A DNA stretch of 64,000 bases from Rhizorhabdus dicambivorans (GCF_002355275.1 NZ_CP023449.1:2334001-2398000); one strand, 5' to 3'; shown: positions 27,660-38,910, counted from the stretch's first letter. A program made the numbers and translations. The notes: generated from the letters alone by a model not told the origin.

Positions 27660-28230
27660 GGTCCCGGATATAGGCGGCCAGCGCCTCGGGATAAAGGCGG
27701 TGCTCCTCGATCAGCACCCGGTCGGCGAGGGTCTCCGCCGTGTCCCCGGGCCGAATCGGAACGCGCGCCTGTGCGATCACTTCGCCGTCGTCCAGCTCGG
27801 CGGTGACGAGGTGGACCGAGCATCCCCCCTCGGCATCGCCCGCCGCGATCGCGCGACCATGGGTGTCGAGGCCCTTGTAGAGCGGCAGCAGCGAGGGGTG
27901 GATGTTGACCATGCGGCCCGCCCAGCCGGCGACGAAGCCTTCGCTGAGGATGCGCATATACCCCGCGAGCGCAACATAGCGGGCGCCCGCCTTGCGAAGC
28001 TCCGCATCGATGATCGCATCGAAATCGGCGCGGGCGAGGCCCTTGTGGCTGTGCGCGAAAGTGGCGATGCCGGCATCGCGCGCGAAAGCGAGGCCCGGGG
28101 CGTCGGGATTGTTCGAGGCGACGAGTACAACCTCATAGGGGCAGTCCGCGGCGCGCGCGGCCTCTAGCAGCGAGGCCATGTTGCTGCCGCGACCCGAGAT
28201 CAGGATGGCGAGGGGGGCTTTCTGTTTCAT
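27652..28230 (-). CDS. purN: Phosphoribosylglycinamide formyltransferase (GAR transformylase)
   Basis: 192 residues, the normal size. The triad Asn109, His111 (VNIHPSLLP) and Asp147 (AELDDGEVI) corresponds to the catalytic residues of E. coli PurN, and ISGRGSNM binds the phosphate of GAR. It uses 10-formyl-THF in purine synthesis. It is separated from purM upstream by 103 bp filled with an R1 repeat. The only ribosome-binding sequence, GGAG six bases before the ATG, lies inside the repeat arm. Confidence 0.96.
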   Translation of the reverse strand: MKQKAPLAILISGRGSNMASLLEAARAADCPYEVVLVASNNPDAPGLAFARDAGIATFAHSHKGLARADFDAIIDAELRKAGARYVALAGYMRILSEGFVAGWAGRMVNIHPSLLPLYKGLDTHGRAIAAGDAEGGCSVHLVTAELDDGEVIAQARVPIRPGDTAETLADRVLIEEHRLYPEALAAYIRDHG

Positions 28231-28231
28231 C

Positions 28232-28321
28232 CGTCGCTCCGGCGGAGGCCGGAGCCGCCACTGGCTTGGGGCGGCCCTGCGCTTCGATCTCTTGCGGCCC
28301 CGGCCTCCGCTGGGGCGACGG
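28232..28321. repeat. Intergenic palindromic repeat, family R1 (copy b), inside purMN
   Basis: 90 bp with arms CCGTCGCTCCGGCGGAGGCC and GGCCTCCGCTGGGGCGACGG. It occupies nearly the whole gap between purM and purN on the same strand. Read on the minus strand, its last bases are CCGGAGCGACGG directly before the purN ATG. Confidence 0.85.
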
Positions 28322-28333
28322 GGGAGAAGTGCC

Positions 28334-29437
28334 TCACCCCAGATGAGTCGCCGACCATGCCGCCCGCGCGCTCCAGGTCTCGTCGCTACCCTTGACGGTG
28401 CAGCCCTTGTCGCCGGCCTCGATGCGGCCGACGGTCAGCACCGTCTCGCCCGCCTCGGTCAGCGCGGCCGTCACTGCCGCGACGTCGGATTCGGCGACGA
28501 CCACCGCCATGCCGACACCGCAATTGAAGGTGCGCGCCATCTCCTCGGGCTCGATATGACCCTGTGCCTGGAGGAAGGCCATCAGCCTGGGCTGTTCCCA
28601 GCCATCGGCGTCGACATGGGCGTGCAGGCCATCGCGCAGGACACGCGGGATATTCTCCAGCAGGCCGCCGCCGGTGATGTGCGCCATCGCCTTGATCTGG
28701 CCGGCGCGGACCAGCGGGTGCAGCGGTTTCACATAGATGCGGGTCGGCTCCATCAGCGCGTCGATCAGCAGGCGCTCCTGATCGAACAGGGCGGGGCGAT
28801 CGAGCTTCCAGCCCTTGTCGGCGGCGAGACGGCGGACCAGCGAATAGCCGTTGGAATGGACACCCGAGGAGGCAAGGCCGAGGATCACGTCCCCCGCGGC
28901 GAGGCGATCGCCGGTCAATTGCTCGCCGCGCTCGACCGCGCCGACGCAGAAGCCCGCCAGATCATAGTCGCCATCGGCATACATGCCCGGCATTTCGGCG
29001 GTCTCGCCGCCGATCAGCGCGCAGCCTGCCTGCCTGCAGCCATTGGCGATCCCGGCGATGACCCGCTCGGCAACGCCGTTGTCGAGCCGCCCCGTCGCGA
29101 AATAGTCGAGGAAGAACAGCGGCTCGGCGCCTTGGACGATCAGGTCATTCGCGCACATCGCGACGAGGTCGATGCCGACGCCATCATGACGGCCGCTGTC
29201 GATGGCGAGCTTGAGCTTCGTCCCGACGCCGTCATTGGCCGCGACCAGCAGCGGATCCTTGTATCCCGCCGCCTTCGGGTCAAAGAAGCCCCCGAAGCCA
29301 CCGAGATCGGCGTCCGCACCCGGCCGGCGGGTCGACTTGGCGAGCGGGCCGATCGCCCTGACGAGCGCATTGCCCGCCGCGATCGAGACGCCCGCCTGGG
29401 CATAGGTATAGCTCTGCTGGTCTTCGCTGCTGCTCAT
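28334..29437 (-). CDS. purM: Phosphoribosylformylglycinamidine cyclo-ligase (AIR synthetase)
   Basis: 367 residues. SYAQAGVSI-like start ([17 protein letters not shown]), [58 protein letters not shown] and [15 protein letters not shown] are the PurM signatures. It closes the imidazole ring of purines using ATP. It is first in the purM-purN run and divergent from the DUF2066 gene across 62 bp. The order purN-purM / DUF2066-hda also occurs in Gammaproteobacteria. Confidence 0.97.
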   Translation of the reverse strand: MSSSEDQQSYTYAQAGVSIAAGNALVRAIGPLAKSTRRPGADADLGGFGGFFDPKAAGYKDPLLVAANDGVGTKLKLAIDSGRHDGVGIDLVAMCANDLIVQGAEPLFFLDYFATGRLDNGVAERVIAGIANGCRQAGCALIGGETAEMPGMYADGDYDLAGFCVGAVERGEQLTGDRLAAGDVILGLASSGVHSNGYSLVRRLAADKGWKLDRPALFDQERLLIDALMEPTRIYVKPLHPLVRAGQIKAMAHITGGGLLENIPRVLRDGLHAHVDADGWEQPRLMAFLQAQGHIEPEEMARTFNCGVGMAVVVAESDVAAVTAALTEAGETVLTVGRIEAGDKGCTVKGSDETWSARAAWSATHLG

Positions 29438-29499
29438 GTTGGGAGGCCCTAGACATATCGGACTTGGATTTCCACGGCCAAGTCGCCAAAAGGCGGATC

Positions 29500-30717
29500 G
29501 TGACCTTAACCGACCGACTTTTCCGCCCTGCGCCGCTTTCGATCCTGTGCGTCGTCCTGTTCGCCGCCGGGATCGCCGTCGCCCAGCTGGAGCGGCCGGA
29601 TGATCGCGGCGTGCCGCCGATCGACGGCTCCGGCAGCTATGAGGTCAACGGCGTCCATGTCGATGTCGCCGCACGCAACGCCGATCAGGCGCGCAGCGGC
29701 GGCTGGCGCGAGGCGCAGCGCAAAGGCTGGAAGATGCTTTGGGCGCGGGTCAACGGAAAGCCGGTCGAGAATGCGCCGGGCCTGCCCGATTCGACGCTCG
29801 ATTCGATCAGCGGCGGTATCGTCGTGGAAAAAGAGCAGATCGGCCCGCGCCGTTATATCGCGACGCTGGGCGTGCTGTTCGATCGTGCCCGGGCGGGAGA
29901 GCTGCTGGGCGTCAAGGGCGCGATGCGGCGGTCCGCACCGATGCTGGTGATACCAGTCGAATGGAGCGGCGGAACGCCGATCAGCTTCGAGCGGCGTACC
30001 GAATGGCAGAAGGCCTGGGCGCGCTTCCGCGCCGGCAACAGCCCGATCGACTATGTCCGTGTCTCGGGCACCGGGCCCGATCCCGTGCTGCTCAACGCTG
30101 CGCAGACGCGGCGGCCCGGCCGTGGCTGGTGGCGGATGCTGCTCGATCAATATGGCGCCGCCGATATCGTCGTTCCGGAGGTCACGCTGTTCAGGCAATG
30201 GCCGGGCGGACCGGTGATCGGCCGGTTCGTCGCCCGACGGGGGCCGGACGGGGCGGTGGTCGACAGCTTCACCCTCACCGCCGACAATGGCGATGCGCTG
30301 CCGGCGATGCTGGATCGCGGCATCGACCGGATCGACCGTGCCTATACCCGCGCGCTGCAGGAGGGCGCCTTCCGTCCCGATCCGTCGCTGGTCATCGAGA
30401 CGCCCGTGGCCGAAGTGCCGATCGACGACGTGCTTGCCGAGATCGCGAGTGCGGCGACCGCGAATATCACGGTGCAGGCCGAGACGCCCGATGCCGGTGC
30501 CCTGCGAGGGACGGAGGGGGCACTGCGGGGCATGACCGGCGTAACGAGCGTGCAGACCGGTAGCCTCGCCCTGGGAGGGGTCTCGATTTTCCGGGTCAGC
30601 TTCTCGGGCCCGCCGGCCGCCTTCCGCGAGGCGCTGGTGGCGCGGGGCTGGCAGGTCGAGGATGTCGGGGGCGGGGGCCTGCGCATCCGGCGTGGCGGGG
30701 CGCCCACCGCCCCATGA
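29500..30717 (+). CDS. DUF2066-like secreted protein
   Basis: 405 residues from GTG 29500, which has AGGCGG just upstream; TTG 29464 is open but weaker. A signal peptide ([18 protein letters not shown]) indicates export. The N-terminal half resembles DUF2066 ([34 protein letters not shown]), and a C-terminal ~75-residue region is built like a small alpha/beta sandwich ([20 protein letters not shown]). Its placement, divergent from purM and overlapping hdaA, matches the DUF2066 neighbourhood in other proteobacteria. No function is known. The stop overlaps the hdaA start by four bases. Confidence 0.75.
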   Translation: MTLTDRLFRPAPLSILCVVLFAAGIAVAQLERPDDRGVPPIDGSGSYEVNGVHVDVAARNADQARSGGWREAQRKGWKMLWARVNGKPVENAPGLPDSTLDSISGGIVVEKEQIGPRRYIATLGVLFDRARAGELLGVKGAMRRSAPMLVIPVEWSGGTPISFERRTEWQKAWARFRAGNSPIDYVRVSGTGPDPVLLNAAQTRRPGRGWWRMLLDQYGAADIVVPEVTLFRQWPGGPVIGRFVARRGPDGAVVDSFTLTADNGDALPAMLDRGIDRIDRAYTRALQEGAFRPDPSLVIETPVAEVPIDDVLAEIASAATANITVQAETPDAGALRGTEGALRGMTGVTSVQTGSLALGGVSIFRVSFSGPPAAFREALVARGWQVEDVGGGGLRIRRGGAPTAP

Positions 30718-31337
30718 CGGATCAGATCGCGCTGCCCTTCGCCTGGCCCGCCGACGAGGACGAACGCGACTTCATCATTAGCGATGCGAACCAGGCGGCG
30801 GTGCGCCATCTGGAACATTGGTCGCTTTGGCCCGTGATGGCAACGGTGCTGACCGGCCCGCGCAAGTCGGGACGCAGCCTGCTCGGCCGGATTTTCGCGA
30901 ACAAGACCGGCGGCTGTTTCATCGACGACGCCGAGGAACAGGATGAGGAGCGCCTGTTCCACGCCTGGAACGCCGCCCAGGCCGATCACAAGCCGTTGCT
31001 GCTGGCGGCCGACCTGCCGCCCGCGCGGTGGCGGATCAAGCTGCCCGATCTGCGCTCGCGGTTGCTCGCTACCCCGGTCGTCGAGATCGAGAAGCCGGAC
31101 GACATATTGGCGCTGCGGCTGATCGAGAAGCTGATCCAGGCGCGCGGCCTGATCGCCCGGCCCGAGGTGGTACGCTATGTCCAGGTCCGCATCGAGCGCA
31201 GCTATATCGCGATCGGGCGGATCGTCGACGCGCTGGACGAGGCCGCGCTGGCGCGGCGTCGGCCGATCACCCTGGCCGTCGCGCGCGAGGCCCTTGCGAC
31301 GATGGGTGTCACGGAGGATACATATAGGCTGCTATAG
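30714..31337 (+). CDS. hdaA: DnaA-related regulator HdaA
   Basis: 207 residues. It starts [11 protein letters not shown], where QIALPF is a sliding-clamp binding motif, followed by an AAA+ module with a degenerate P-loop (TGPRKSGRSLLGRI) and sensor-like LRSRLLATPVVEIEKPDD and the C-terminal lid. HdaA promotes hydrolysis of DnaA-bound ATP after replication starts, together with the DnaN clamp. The DnaA DNA-binding domain IV is absent, as expected. It overlaps the DUF2066 gene and is followed 9 bp later by ppk1. Confidence 0.9.
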   Translation: MTDQIALPFAWPADEDERDFIISDANQAAVRHLEHWSLWPVMATVLTGPRKSGRSLLGRIFANKTGGCFIDDAEEQDEERLFHAWNAAQADHKPLLLAADLPPARWRIKLPDLRSRLLATPVVEIEKPDDILALRLIEKLIQARGLIARPEVVRYVQVRIERSYIAIGRIVDALDEAALARRRPITLAVAREALATMGVTEDTYRLL

Positions 31338-31346
31338 TAGGCGGTC

Positions 31347-33518
31347 ATGGAACATATCGAGCAGACGCAGCATGATGAGGAACTGGTCGGAGCGATCGAG
31401 CCCGCCGACCCGATCGGTCCGCGCGAACGCTATTTCAACCGTGAACTGAGCTGGCTTGCCTTCAACCAGCGGGTGCTGGAGGAGGCGTCGAACCCGGCGC
31501 ATCCGCTGCTCGAACGGCTCCGCTTCCTGTCGATATCGGGCAGCAACCTCGATGAATTCTTCATGGTCCGCTTCGCGGGGCTCAAGGCGCAACAGATCGA
31601 GGGCGTCGAATCCATCTCGCCCGACGGGCTGACCCTGTATCAGCAGATCGAGGGCGCCAGCGCCCGCGCCGACCAGCTGATGACCGACCAGCAGCGCGTC
31701 TGGGATCGGCTGCGCGAGGACCTGGCCGCCGCCGGCCTCGTCGTGCTGGAGGAGGGCGAGATCGCGGGCAATGATGCCGAGTGGCTCGAAAGCTATTTCC
31801 GCGATCATATCTTCCCGGTGCTGACACCACAGGCGCTCGATCCCGCCCATCCCCTCCCGTTCATCCCGAACAAGGGCTTCAGCCTGCTGTTCGACCTTAC
31901 CCGGCTGTCGGACAACGAGCAGATCTTCGAGCTGCTGATGGTGCCCGCGACCCTGCCGCGCTTCATACGCCTGCCGGGCGGGGGTGCCCGCTACGTCGCG
32001 ATCGAGACGATGGTGCGCCGCTTCACCAGCGTGCTGTTCCCCGGTTATGAGGTGCGCGGCCATGGCGGCCTGCGCATCATCCGCGACAGCGATATCGAGG
32101 TGGAGGAAGAGGCCGAGGACCTCGTCCTCTACCTGAGCAGCGCGATCAAGCGGCGGCGGCGCGGCCGGGTGATCCGGATCGAACTGGAAGGCGGCATGTC
32201 CGCCTCGCTGGAGCGGCTGTGGAAGGACCAGATCGGCGGCGCGGATAACTTCGTCACCGAGTCGGGCAGCTTTCTCGGCATCGGCGACCTGGCCCAGCTG
32301 GTCGAGGAGGACCGGCCGGACCTCAAATTTCCAGCGTTCAGCCCGCGCTTTCCCGAGCGTGTGCGCGAGCATGGCGGCGACTGCTTCGCCGCGATCCGCG
32401 CCAAGGACATCGTCGTTCATCACCCCTATGAGACGTTCGACGTGGTGCTGGCCTTCCTGCGCCAGGCCGCGCAGGATCCCGACGTCGTCGCGATCAAGCA
32501 GACGCTCTATCGCGCCGGCAAGCAGTCGGCGGTGATCCGCGCGCTCGTCGACGCCGCCGAGGCCGGCAAGTCGGTGACCGCCGTGGTGGAGATCAAGGCG
32601 CGCTTCGACGAGGAGCAGAATCTGATGTGGGCCTCGCAGCTCGAACGCGCGGGCGTCCAGGTGGTCTATGGCTTCATCGACTGGAAGACCCACGCCAAGG
32701 TTTCGATGGTGGTACGCCGCGAGGGCGACGGGCACCGAACCTATCTGCATTTCGGCACGGGCAATTATCACCCCATCACCGCGCGCATCTATACCGATCT
32801 CAGCTTCTTTACCGCCGATCCCCGACTGGGGCGCGATGTGGCGCAGTTGTTCAACTACATCACCGGCTATGTCGAGCCGGTCGAGCTGGATCAGCTGACC
32901 ATCTCGCCGCTCGGCCTGCGTGAGGAGCTCAGCCGGCTGATCGACGCCGAAATCGACCATGCCCGCGCCGGGCGCGACGCGGCGATCTGGGTGAAGATGA
33001 ACTCGCTGGTCGATCCGGCGATCATCGAGAAGCTCTATCGCGCCAGCGCGGCCGGTGTGCAGATCGACATGATCATCCGGGGCATATGCTGCCTGCGTCC
33101 CGGCGTGCCGGGCTTGTCCGAGAATATCCGGGTGAAGTCGGTGGTCGGTCGCTTCCTGGAGCATAGCCGGATCATCTGCTTCGGTAACGGCGCGGCCCTG
33201 CCCAACCGCAAGGCCAGGGTGCTGATCAGCTCGGCCGATTGGATGCCGCGCAATTTCGACCGGCGCGTCGAATTCCTGCTGCCGATCGAGAACCCGACCG
33301 TTCACGCCCAGATCCTCGACCAGGTGATGGTCGCCAACCTTATCGACGACGAGCAGAGCTGGCGGCTGTTGCCGGACGGGCGCTACGAGCGGATAACGCC
33401 TGGAAAACGTCCGTTCAACCTGCACCGCTATTTCATGACCAACCCGTCATTGTCGGGTCGCGGCGCGGCGCTGCGTCAGTCGGGGCAGGTGCCGAAACTG
33501 TCGCTCAGGCGGGGTTAG
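31347..33518 (+). CDS. ppk1: Polyphosphate kinase 1
   Basis: 723 residues, full length. [19 protein letters not shown], the active-site histidine His449 in [14 protein letters not shown] and the second conserved His606 in [12 protein letters not shown] are present, with [29 protein letters not shown] forming part of the ATP site. It polymerises the gamma-phosphate of ATP into polyphosphate at the membrane. AGGCGG precedes the ATG. It begins 9 bp after hdaA, so ppk1 may share that transcript. It converges on a PAP2 phosphatase with only 15 bp between stops. Confidence 0.97.
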   Translation: MEHIEQTQHDEELVGAIEPADPIGPRERYFNRELSWLAFNQRVLEEASNPAHPLLERLRFLSISGSNLDEFFMVRFAGLKAQQIEGVESISPDGLTLYQQIEGASARADQLMTDQQRVWDRLREDLAAAGLVVLEEGEIAGNDAEWLESYFRDHIFPVLTPQALDPAHPLPFIPNKGFSLLFDLTRLSDNEQIFELLMVPATLPRFIRLPGGGARYVAIETMVRRFTSVLFPGYEVRGHGGLRIIRDSDIEVEEEAEDLVLYLSSAIKRRRRGRVIRIELEGGMSASLERLWKDQIGGADNFVTESGSFLGIGDLAQLVEEDRPDLKFPAFSPRFPERVREHGGDCFAAIRAKDIVVHHPYETFDVVLAFLRQAAQDPDVVAIKQTLYRAGKQSAVIRALVDAAEAGKSVTAVVEIKARFDEEQNLMWASQLERAGVQVVYGFIDWKTHAKVSMVVRREGDGHRTYLHFGTGNYHPITARIYTDLSFFTADPRLGRDVAQLFNYITGYVEPVELDQLTISPLGLREELSRLIDAEIDHARAGRDAAIWVKMNSLVDPAIIEKLYRASAAGVQIDMIIRGICCLRPGVPGLSENIRVKSVVGRFLEHSRIICFGNGAALPNRKARVLISSADWMPRNFDRRVEFLLPIENPTVHAQILDQVMVANLIDDEQSWRLLPDGRYERITPGKRPFNLHRYFMTNPSLSGRGAALRQSGQVPKLSLRRG

Positions 33519-33533
33519 CCTCGGCGCCGTCCG

Positions 33534-34166
33534 TCATGCTGAACCAGCTCGGTGTGACGGGGAGGGGGGCTGCGGCAGCCATCGCGCCGCGATACCTACC
33601 GTCAGCAATGCGAGCCCATATCCCGCGAGCACGTCGCTTGGCCAATGCACGCCGAGCGCGATGCGGCTCCAGCCGATGGCGGCTGCCATCGCCAGCGCGA
33701 AAGGCAGTGACCAGGGGCGAAGGCGCGGGAAGACGATTGCCAGTGCCAGCCATGTCAGCAGCGTTCCCGCCGCGTGCGAGCTGGGAAAGCTGTGGGAGCT
33801 GACTTCGGCGAGGCGGCCGACGAGGGGCGGACGGGGGCGGACAAGAATCTCCTTCATCGCCTCCACCGCCAGCCGGCCGCTGCCGATCGTTGCGAACAGC
33901 CATAGCGCCTCGGCGTGCCGGCGCTGCGCCAGCAGCCAGGCGACGATGACGAGCGCAAGCGGGCCCAGCACCGCGAAGCCCCCGAGGGCGGTCAAGCCCC
34001 GGATGGCCGCCACGCCTCGCGCCCGCGCATCGAGCCGCAACCGTTCGAACAGGGTCAGGTCTGTTGCGGGTCCGCCGTGCCAGAGCAGTAAACCGGCGAG
34101 CAGCAGGACGAGACCGGCGATGACGAGGGACGTCGAGAGGCGCATGCCGCTTCGTGCCACGGCCAT
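33534..34166 (-). CDS. PAP2-family membrane phosphatase
   Basis: 210 residues with about six membrane helices. The three PAP2 motifs are KEILVRPRPP (K-x6-RP), SFPSSHA (PSGH-like, catalytic His) and SRIALGVHWPSDVLAGY (SR-x5-H-x3-D). Such enzymes dephosphorylate phosphatidic acid, phosphatidylglycerol phosphate or undecaprenyl diphosphate in the periplasm. The basic start has two possible ATGs (34166, 34145), neither with a strong site. It lies between ppk1 and ppx, but no direct link to polyphosphate is shown. Confidence 0.9.
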   Translation of the reverse strand: MAVARSGMRLSTSLVIAGLVLLLAGLLLWHGGPATDLTLFERLRLDARARGVAAIRGLTALGGFAVLGPLALVIVAWLLAQRRHAEALWLFATIGSGRLAVEAMKEILVRPRPPLVGRLAEVSSHSFPSSHAAGTLLTWLALAIVFPRLRPWSLPFALAMAAAIGWSRIALGVHWPSDVLAGYGLALLTVGIAARWLPQPPSPSHRAGSA

Positions 34167-34237
34167 GCCGGCCGGCGCAACAAGCGCGCATCTACCGCGT
34201 TTGATCCGCCGCAGAAATCCGCTACACCCGCAGCCCT

Positions 34238-35737
34238 ATGTCATCCATTTCGATGTTCCGCCGCGCCAGGCATCCGGCGCCCGGCCATACCCGCATGGGC
34301 ATCATCGATATCGGCTCCAATTCGATTCGCCTCGTCATCTATGACGGACCCGCGCGTGTGCCCGCGGCCCTGTTCAATGAAAAGGTGATGGCGGGCCTCG
34401 GCAAGGGCGTTTCGCGCGACGGCATGCTCGATCCGGAAGCGATGGAGCGCGCGCTCACCTCGCTGCGCCGTTTCCAGCGACTGGGCGAGCAGATGGGCGT
34501 GCCCAAGCCGCGCACCGTCGCCACCGCCGCGGTGCGCGAGGCGTCGAACGGGCAGATGTTCATCGATCGCGTGCTCGATCTCGGCCTGCCCGTCGAGATA
34601 CTTTCGGGCGACGACGAGGCGCGGATGGCCGGCCTCGGCGTGATCGCCTCGATTCCCAACGCCAACGGCATCGTCGGCGACCTTGGCGGCGGCAGCCTGG
34701 AGCTGGCCCGCGTGGTCGATGGCGAGGTGCGCGAGACCAGTTCCTTCCCGCTGGGCGTGCTGCGCATCGACGCGGTCAAGGCCAAGGGGCCGCGCGCGCT
34801 GGCCAGATTCGTCGCCAGGACGCTGGAGAAGAATGGCTGGGCGGGGAAGGGGCAGGGCCTGCCCTTCTACATGGTCGGGGGCTCCTGGCGCTCGCTCGCC
34901 CGGCTCGACATGCATCTGAACGGCTATCCGCTGCCGATCATCCATCATTATTGGATGCCGCCGGAAAATGCCCAGCATCTCGTCCGGGTGCTCGCGCATC
35001 TCGACCGCAAGCGGCTGCGCGACGTCGTCGGGCTTTCGGGCGCGCGTATCCCGACCTTGGCGCATGCGGCCTCGCTGCTCAGCCATGTCGTCCGCAATCT
35101 GGGCTCCAGCGAGCTTATCGTCTCGGCCTATGGCCTGCGCGAAGGCGTGCTCTACGGTGAACTGAGCGAATATCAGCGCGCACAGGACCCGCTGATCGCC
35201 TCGACCCGCGAGGAAGGTGCTCGCCAGGGTCGCTTCCCCGAACATGGCGACCTGCTCGAACGTTGGCTGGCGCCGCTGTTCAGCCATGAGAGCCCGGCCG
35301 ATGCGCGCATCCGCCACGCCACCTGCCTGCTGGCCGATGTGGGCTGGCGCGCCCATCCCGAGTTCCGCGCCGAGCGTGGCGTCGAGACGGCGCTCCACGG
35401 CAACTGGGTCGGCATCGATTCGCGCGGCCGGGGCATGATGGCGCATGCGCTGTGGACGAGCTTCGGCGGGCAGGGGATCATATCGGTAATCAGCGGAATT
35501 TGTTCACCGTCCGAAATCGTCACTGCGGAGCGCTGGGGCCTCGCGCTGCGGCTCGGCCAGCGCTTCTCGGGCGGTGTCGCCGATGCGCTGGTGGGCAGCC
35601 GCCTGGCGCTGGCGGGCGATGCGGTCGAACTGATCATCGAGCGCGACAATGCTGTGCTCTATGGCGAGACGGTCGAGCGGCGGCACAAGACCCTGGCGGC
35701 TTCGTTCGGGCTTCAGGCGCGGCTGGCGGTCGGCTGA
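34238..35737 (+). CDS. ppx: Exopolyphosphatase (Ppx/GppA family)
   Basis: 499 residues. The sugar-kinase/Hsp70-like fold shows phosphate-1 MGIIDIGSNSIRLVIYD and phosphate-2 NGIVGDLGGGSLELARV, and the C-terminal HD-like helical domain begins around residue 320. It removes terminal phosphate from polyphosphate and may hydrolyse pppGpp. The N-terminus has a basic extension (SSISMFRRARHPAPGHTR), so the ATG at 34253 is also possible. A separate unit from ppk1, divergent from the PAP2 gene. Confidence 0.94.
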   Translation: MSSISMFRRARHPAPGHTRMGIIDIGSNSIRLVIYDGPARVPAALFNEKVMAGLGKGVSRDGMLDPEAMERALTSLRRFQRLGEQMGVPKPRTVATAAVREASNGQMFIDRVLDLGLPVEILSGDDEARMAGLGVIASIPNANGIVGDLGGGSLELARVVDGEVRETSSFPLGVLRIDAVKAKGPRALARFVARTLEKNGWAGKGQGLPFYMVGGSWRSLARLDMHLNGYPLPIIHHYWMPPENAQHLVRVLAHLDRKRLRDVVGLSGARIPTLAHAASLLSHVVRNLGSSELIVSAYGLREGVLYGELSEYQRAQDPLIASTREEGARQGRFPEHGDLLERWLAPLFSHESPADARIRHATCLLADVGWRAHPEFRAERGVETALHGNWVGIDSRGRGMMAHALWTSFGGQGIISVISGICSPSEIVTAERWGLALRLGQRFSGGVADALVGSRLALAGDAVELIIERDNAVLYGETVERRHKTLAASFGLQARLAVG

Positions 35738-35743
35738 AAAAAA

Positions 35744-35839
35744 GTCACCCCGGCCTCGGCCCGAGGTCCCGCTGCCTTCGGAGCGCCCGATGTAGAAAGT
35801 CGAAAAGAAGCGGGATCCCGGGTCAAGTCCGGGACGACG
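35744..35839. repeat. Intergenic palindrome, family R3
   Basis: 96 bp between the convergent ppx and rnd genes. The left arm GTCACCCCGGCCTCGGCCCG-AGGTCCCGCT faces the right arm AGCGGGATCCCGGGTCAAGT-CCGGGACGAC. The arms pair imperfectly along about 28 bases around a centre of about 38 bases. Both genes end here, so it can serve as a bidirectional terminator. Confidence 0.8.
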
Positions 35840-35860
35840 ATCCGGTTCGGAAGTCCGCGC

Positions 35861-37030
35861 TCACTCGCCCTCTATCTCCGACATCACCATCTTGCCGTTG
35901 CGCACGCTGAAGGCCAGCCGGCCCTCGACCAGCGCCAGCGCATCCTTGCCGAACACATCATGGCGCCAGCCTTCCAGCAGGGGCAGCTTGCGCACGCCGG
36001 CGGCGAGCAGTTCGAGGTCCTCGGCGCGGGCGATCAGGCGCGGAGCGACATCGGCATCGCGCGCGCGGACCTTGAGCAGCAGCTTGAGCAGATCGGCGAT
36101 CAGCGCGCCTTCCTTGCCAAGGCCCGGCTTGCGGTCCTCGCGCGGCGGCATCTCGCTGTCGGACATCGGCTCGGCGTCGCGGATCGCTGCCATCAGGCGG
36201 GCGCCGATATCGTTGCCCGACCAGCTGGGCGACAGGCCACGCACCTTCGACAGGTCGGATTGCTCGCGCGGCGGATGCGAGGCGATGTCGGCGATGGTCT
36301 CGTCCTTGGCGATGCGGCCGCGCGGCAGGTTCTTCGAGCGCGCCTCGCGTTCGCGCCACGCGGCGATCGCCTTCAGCCGGCCCAGCACTTCGGGCTTGCG
36401 GCTCGGCAGGCGGATGCGGGTCCAGGCCAGTTCGGGCAGGTTGGCATAGCTGGCGGGATCGCCGAGCCGCTCCATCTCATTGTCGAGCCAGCCGCCGCGC
36501 CCGGTCTTGCGCAGCCGCTCCAGCATGCGCGGGAAGATCGCGGCGAGATGGGTGACGTCGCCGATCGCATAGTCGATCTGGCGACGGTCGAGCGGGCGGC
36601 GTGCCCAGTCGGTGAAGCGCGCGCCCTTGTCGAGCTTGATGCCCAGCATCGTTTCGATCAGGTTCGAATAGCCGATCTGTTCGCCCAGCCCCATCGCCAT
36701 CGCCGCGATCTGGGTATCGAACAGCGGGTAGGGGGTCTTGCCGGTCAGGTTGTGGACGATCTCCAGATCCTGGCCGCCGGCGTGGAAGACCTTCAGCACC
36801 TCCTCATTCTCGACGAGCAGGTCGAGCAGCGGGGTAAGGTCGATGTCCTTCGCCTTGGGATCGATCGCGGCGGCCTCCTCGGCATCGGCGATCTGGATCA
36901 GGCAGAGATCGGGCCAGTATGTGCTCTCGCGCATGAACTCGGTATCGACCGCGACGAACGGAGACCGCGAGAGGCGGGTGCACAGATTGGCAAGCGTGGC
37001 GCTGTCTGTGATCAGCGGATGAATATGCAT
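35861..37030 (-). CDS. rnd: Ribonuclease D
   Basis: 389 residues from ATG 37030, which has GGAC seven bases upstream; ATG 37042 adds four residues. The DEDD exonuclease domain has [10 protein letters not shown] (Asp, Glu), [14 protein letters not shown] (Asp) and the DEDDy tyrosine segment [17 protein letters not shown]. Two HRDC-like helical domains follow ([17 protein letters not shown]). It trims tRNA and other structured RNA 3' ends in the cytoplasm. Divergent from aspS with 93 bp between starts. Confidence 0.94.
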   Translation of the reverse strand: MHIHPLITDSATLANLCTRLSRSPFVAVDTEFMRESTYWPDLCLIQIADAEEAAAIDPKAKDIDLTPLLDLLVENEEVLKVFHAGGQDLEIVHNLTGKTPYPLFDTQIAAMAMGLGEQIGYSNLIETMLGIKLDKGARFTDWARRPLDRRQIDYAIGDVTHLAAIFPRMLERLRKTGRGGWLDNEMERLGDPASYANLPELAWTRIRLPSRKPEVLGRLKAIAAWREREARSKNLPRGRIAKDETIADIASHPPREQSDLSKVRGLSPSWSGNDIGARLMAAIRDAEPMSDSEMPPREDRKPGLGKEGALIADLLKLLLKVRARDADVAPRLIARAEDLELLAAGVRKLPLLEGWRHDVFGKDALALVEGRLAFSVRNGKMVMSEIEGE

Positions 37031-37123
37031 GGTTTCGTCCATAGCCGGGTTACAACGCTTGACAAGCGCCGCGCGCCCGCGCGAAGCGCTCGCCACGCAA
37101 ATTCACCTGAAAGTAGATCATTC

Positions 37124-38902
37124 ATGCACGCCTATCGCACCCATAATTGCGGCCAGCTCCGCGCCGCGGACGTCGGATCGCAGGTCCGCCTGTCGGGCTG
37201 GGTCCATCGCAAGCGCGACCATGGCAATCTGCTGTTCGTCGATTTGCGCGATCATTTCGGGCTGACCCAGATCGTTACCGACATCGAGTCGGAAGCGTTC
37301 AAGCAGCTTGAGCGTCTGCGCGTGGAATCGGTCGTGACGATCACGGGCGATGTCGTCGCGCGGGCCGGCGAAGCGGTGAATCCCAACCTCAAGACCGGCG
37401 AGATCGAGGTCCGCGCGCGCGACGTCTCGGTCCAGTCCAACGCGCAGGAACTGCCGCTGCCGGTGGCGGGCGAGGCCGATTATCCCGAGGATATCCGCCT
37501 GCGTTACCGCTTCCTCGATCTGCGCCGCGATCGCATCCACAGCAACATCGTGCTGCGCTCCAACGTGATCAGTTCGATCCGCCGCCGCATGATCGATCAG
37601 GGTTTTACCGAGTACCAGACCCCGATCCTCACCGCCTCCTCGCCGGAGGGCGCGCGTGACTATCTGGTGCCGAGCCGCGTGCATCCCGGCAAATTCTACG
37701 CGCTGCCGCAGGCGCCGCAGATGTTCAAGCAGCTGCTGATGGTGGCGGGCTTCGACCGCTATTTCCAGATCGCGCCCTGTTTCCGCGACGAGGATGCCCG
37801 CGCCGATCGCTCGCCGGGCGAGTTCTACCAGCTGGATTTCGAGATGAGCTTCGTCACGCAGGACGACGTGTTCGCGGCGATCGAGCCGGTGCTGCACGGG
37901 GTGTTCGAGGAATTCGCCAACGGCAAGGCGGTCACGCCCGCGCCGTTCCCGCGCATCGCCTATAAGGACGCGATGCTGCGCTACGGTTCGGACAAGCCCG
38001 ACCTGCGCAACCCGCTCGAAATCACCGACGTTACCGACCATTTCGTGGGCTCGGGCTTCGGCCTGTTCGCCCGTATCGTCGAGGGCGGCGGCGTGGTCCG
38101 CGCCATTCCCGCGCCGGGCGCAGGTGCCAGGAGCCGGAAATTCTTCGACGACATGAATGACTGGGCGCGCGCCCAGGGCCATGCCGGCCTCGGCTATATC
38201 AACATCAAGAGTGGCGAGGCCGGCGGCCCGATCGCCAAGAACCATGGCGAGGAGGCGACCGCGAAGCTGATCGCGGCGCTGGGCCTCGGCCCCGACGACG
38301 GCGTCTTCTTCGCTGCGGGCAAGGAACTGGCGACGGCCAAGCTGGCGGGCGCGGCGCGCACCCGCGTCGGCGAGGAACTGGGCCTGATCGAGCAGGGCGT
38401 GTTCAAGTTCTGCTGGGTCGTCGATTTCCCGATGTTCGAATATGACGAGGACGCCAAGAAGGTCGACTTCAGCCACAACCCCTTCTCGATGCCGCAGGGC
38501 GAGATGGAAGCGCTGGAGACGAAGGACCCGCTCGATATCCTTGCCTATCAGTACGATATCGTCTGCAACGGCGTGGAGCTGTCCTCGGGTGCGATCCGGA
38601 ACCACAAGCTCGAGGTGATGTACAAGGCGTTCGAGATCGCCGGCTACACCCAGGAGCAGGTCGAGGAGAATTTCCCCGGCATGATCAATGCCTTCAAGTT
38701 CGGAGCGCCGCCGCATGGCGGATCGGCCCCCGGCATCGATCGCATCGTCATGCTGCTGGCCGACGAGCCCAACATCCGCGAGGTCGTCCTCTTCCCGATG
38801 AACCAGAAGGCGGAGGACCTGATGATGAACGCGCCTTCAGCGGTGTCGCTCAAGCAGCTTCGCGAGCTGAACATCAGGATCGTCGAACCTCAGAAGAGTT
38901 AG
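37124..38902 (+). CDS. aspS: Aspartyl-tRNA synthetase
   Basis: 592 residues, normal for bacterial-type AspRS. OB-fold anticodon domain ([21 protein letters not shown]), class II motif 2 [19 protein letters not shown], the bacterial GAD insertion (about 290-420) and motif 3 GIDRIVMLL. Start ATG 37124 begins [12 protein letters not shown] as in the family; the frame is open far upstream (to 35960) opposite rnd, but that part is not coding. Whether it also charges tRNA-Asn depends on gatCAB elsewhere, which I cannot see. Confidence 0.97.
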   Translation: MHAYRTHNCGQLRAADVGSQVRLSGWVHRKRDHGNLLFVDLRDHFGLTQIVTDIESEAFKQLERLRVESVVTITGDVVARAGEAVNPNLKTGEIEVRARDVSVQSNAQELPLPVAGEADYPEDIRLRYRFLDLRRDRIHSNIVLRSNVISSIRRRMIDQGFTEYQTPILTASSPEGARDYLVPSRVHPGKFYALPQAPQMFKQLLMVAGFDRYFQIAPCFRDEDARADRSPGEFYQLDFEMSFVTQDDVFAAIEPVLHGVFEEFANGKAVTPAPFPRIAYKDAMLRYGSDKPDLRNPLEITDVTDHFVGSGFGLFARIVEGGGVVRAIPAPGAGARSRKFFDDMNDWARAQGHAGLGYINIKSGEAGGPIAKNHGEEATAKLIAALGLGPDDGVFFAAGKELATAKLAGAARTRVGEELGLIEQGVFKFCWVVDFPMFEYDEDAKKVDFSHNPFSMPQGEMEALETKDPLDILAYQYDIVCNGVELSSGAIRNHKLEVMYKAFEIAGYTQEQVEENFPGMINAFKFGAPPHGGSAPGIDRIVMLLADEPNIREVVLFPMNQKAEDLMMNAPSAVSLKQLRELNIRIVEPQKS

Positions 38903-38910
38903 AACACTTC

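Noticed and set aside
35960-37123. A long plus-strand frame opposite rnd, continuous with aspS
   Set aside because: It has no start signal and mirrors the codon pattern of rnd; aspS clearly starts at 37124 with its family N-terminus.
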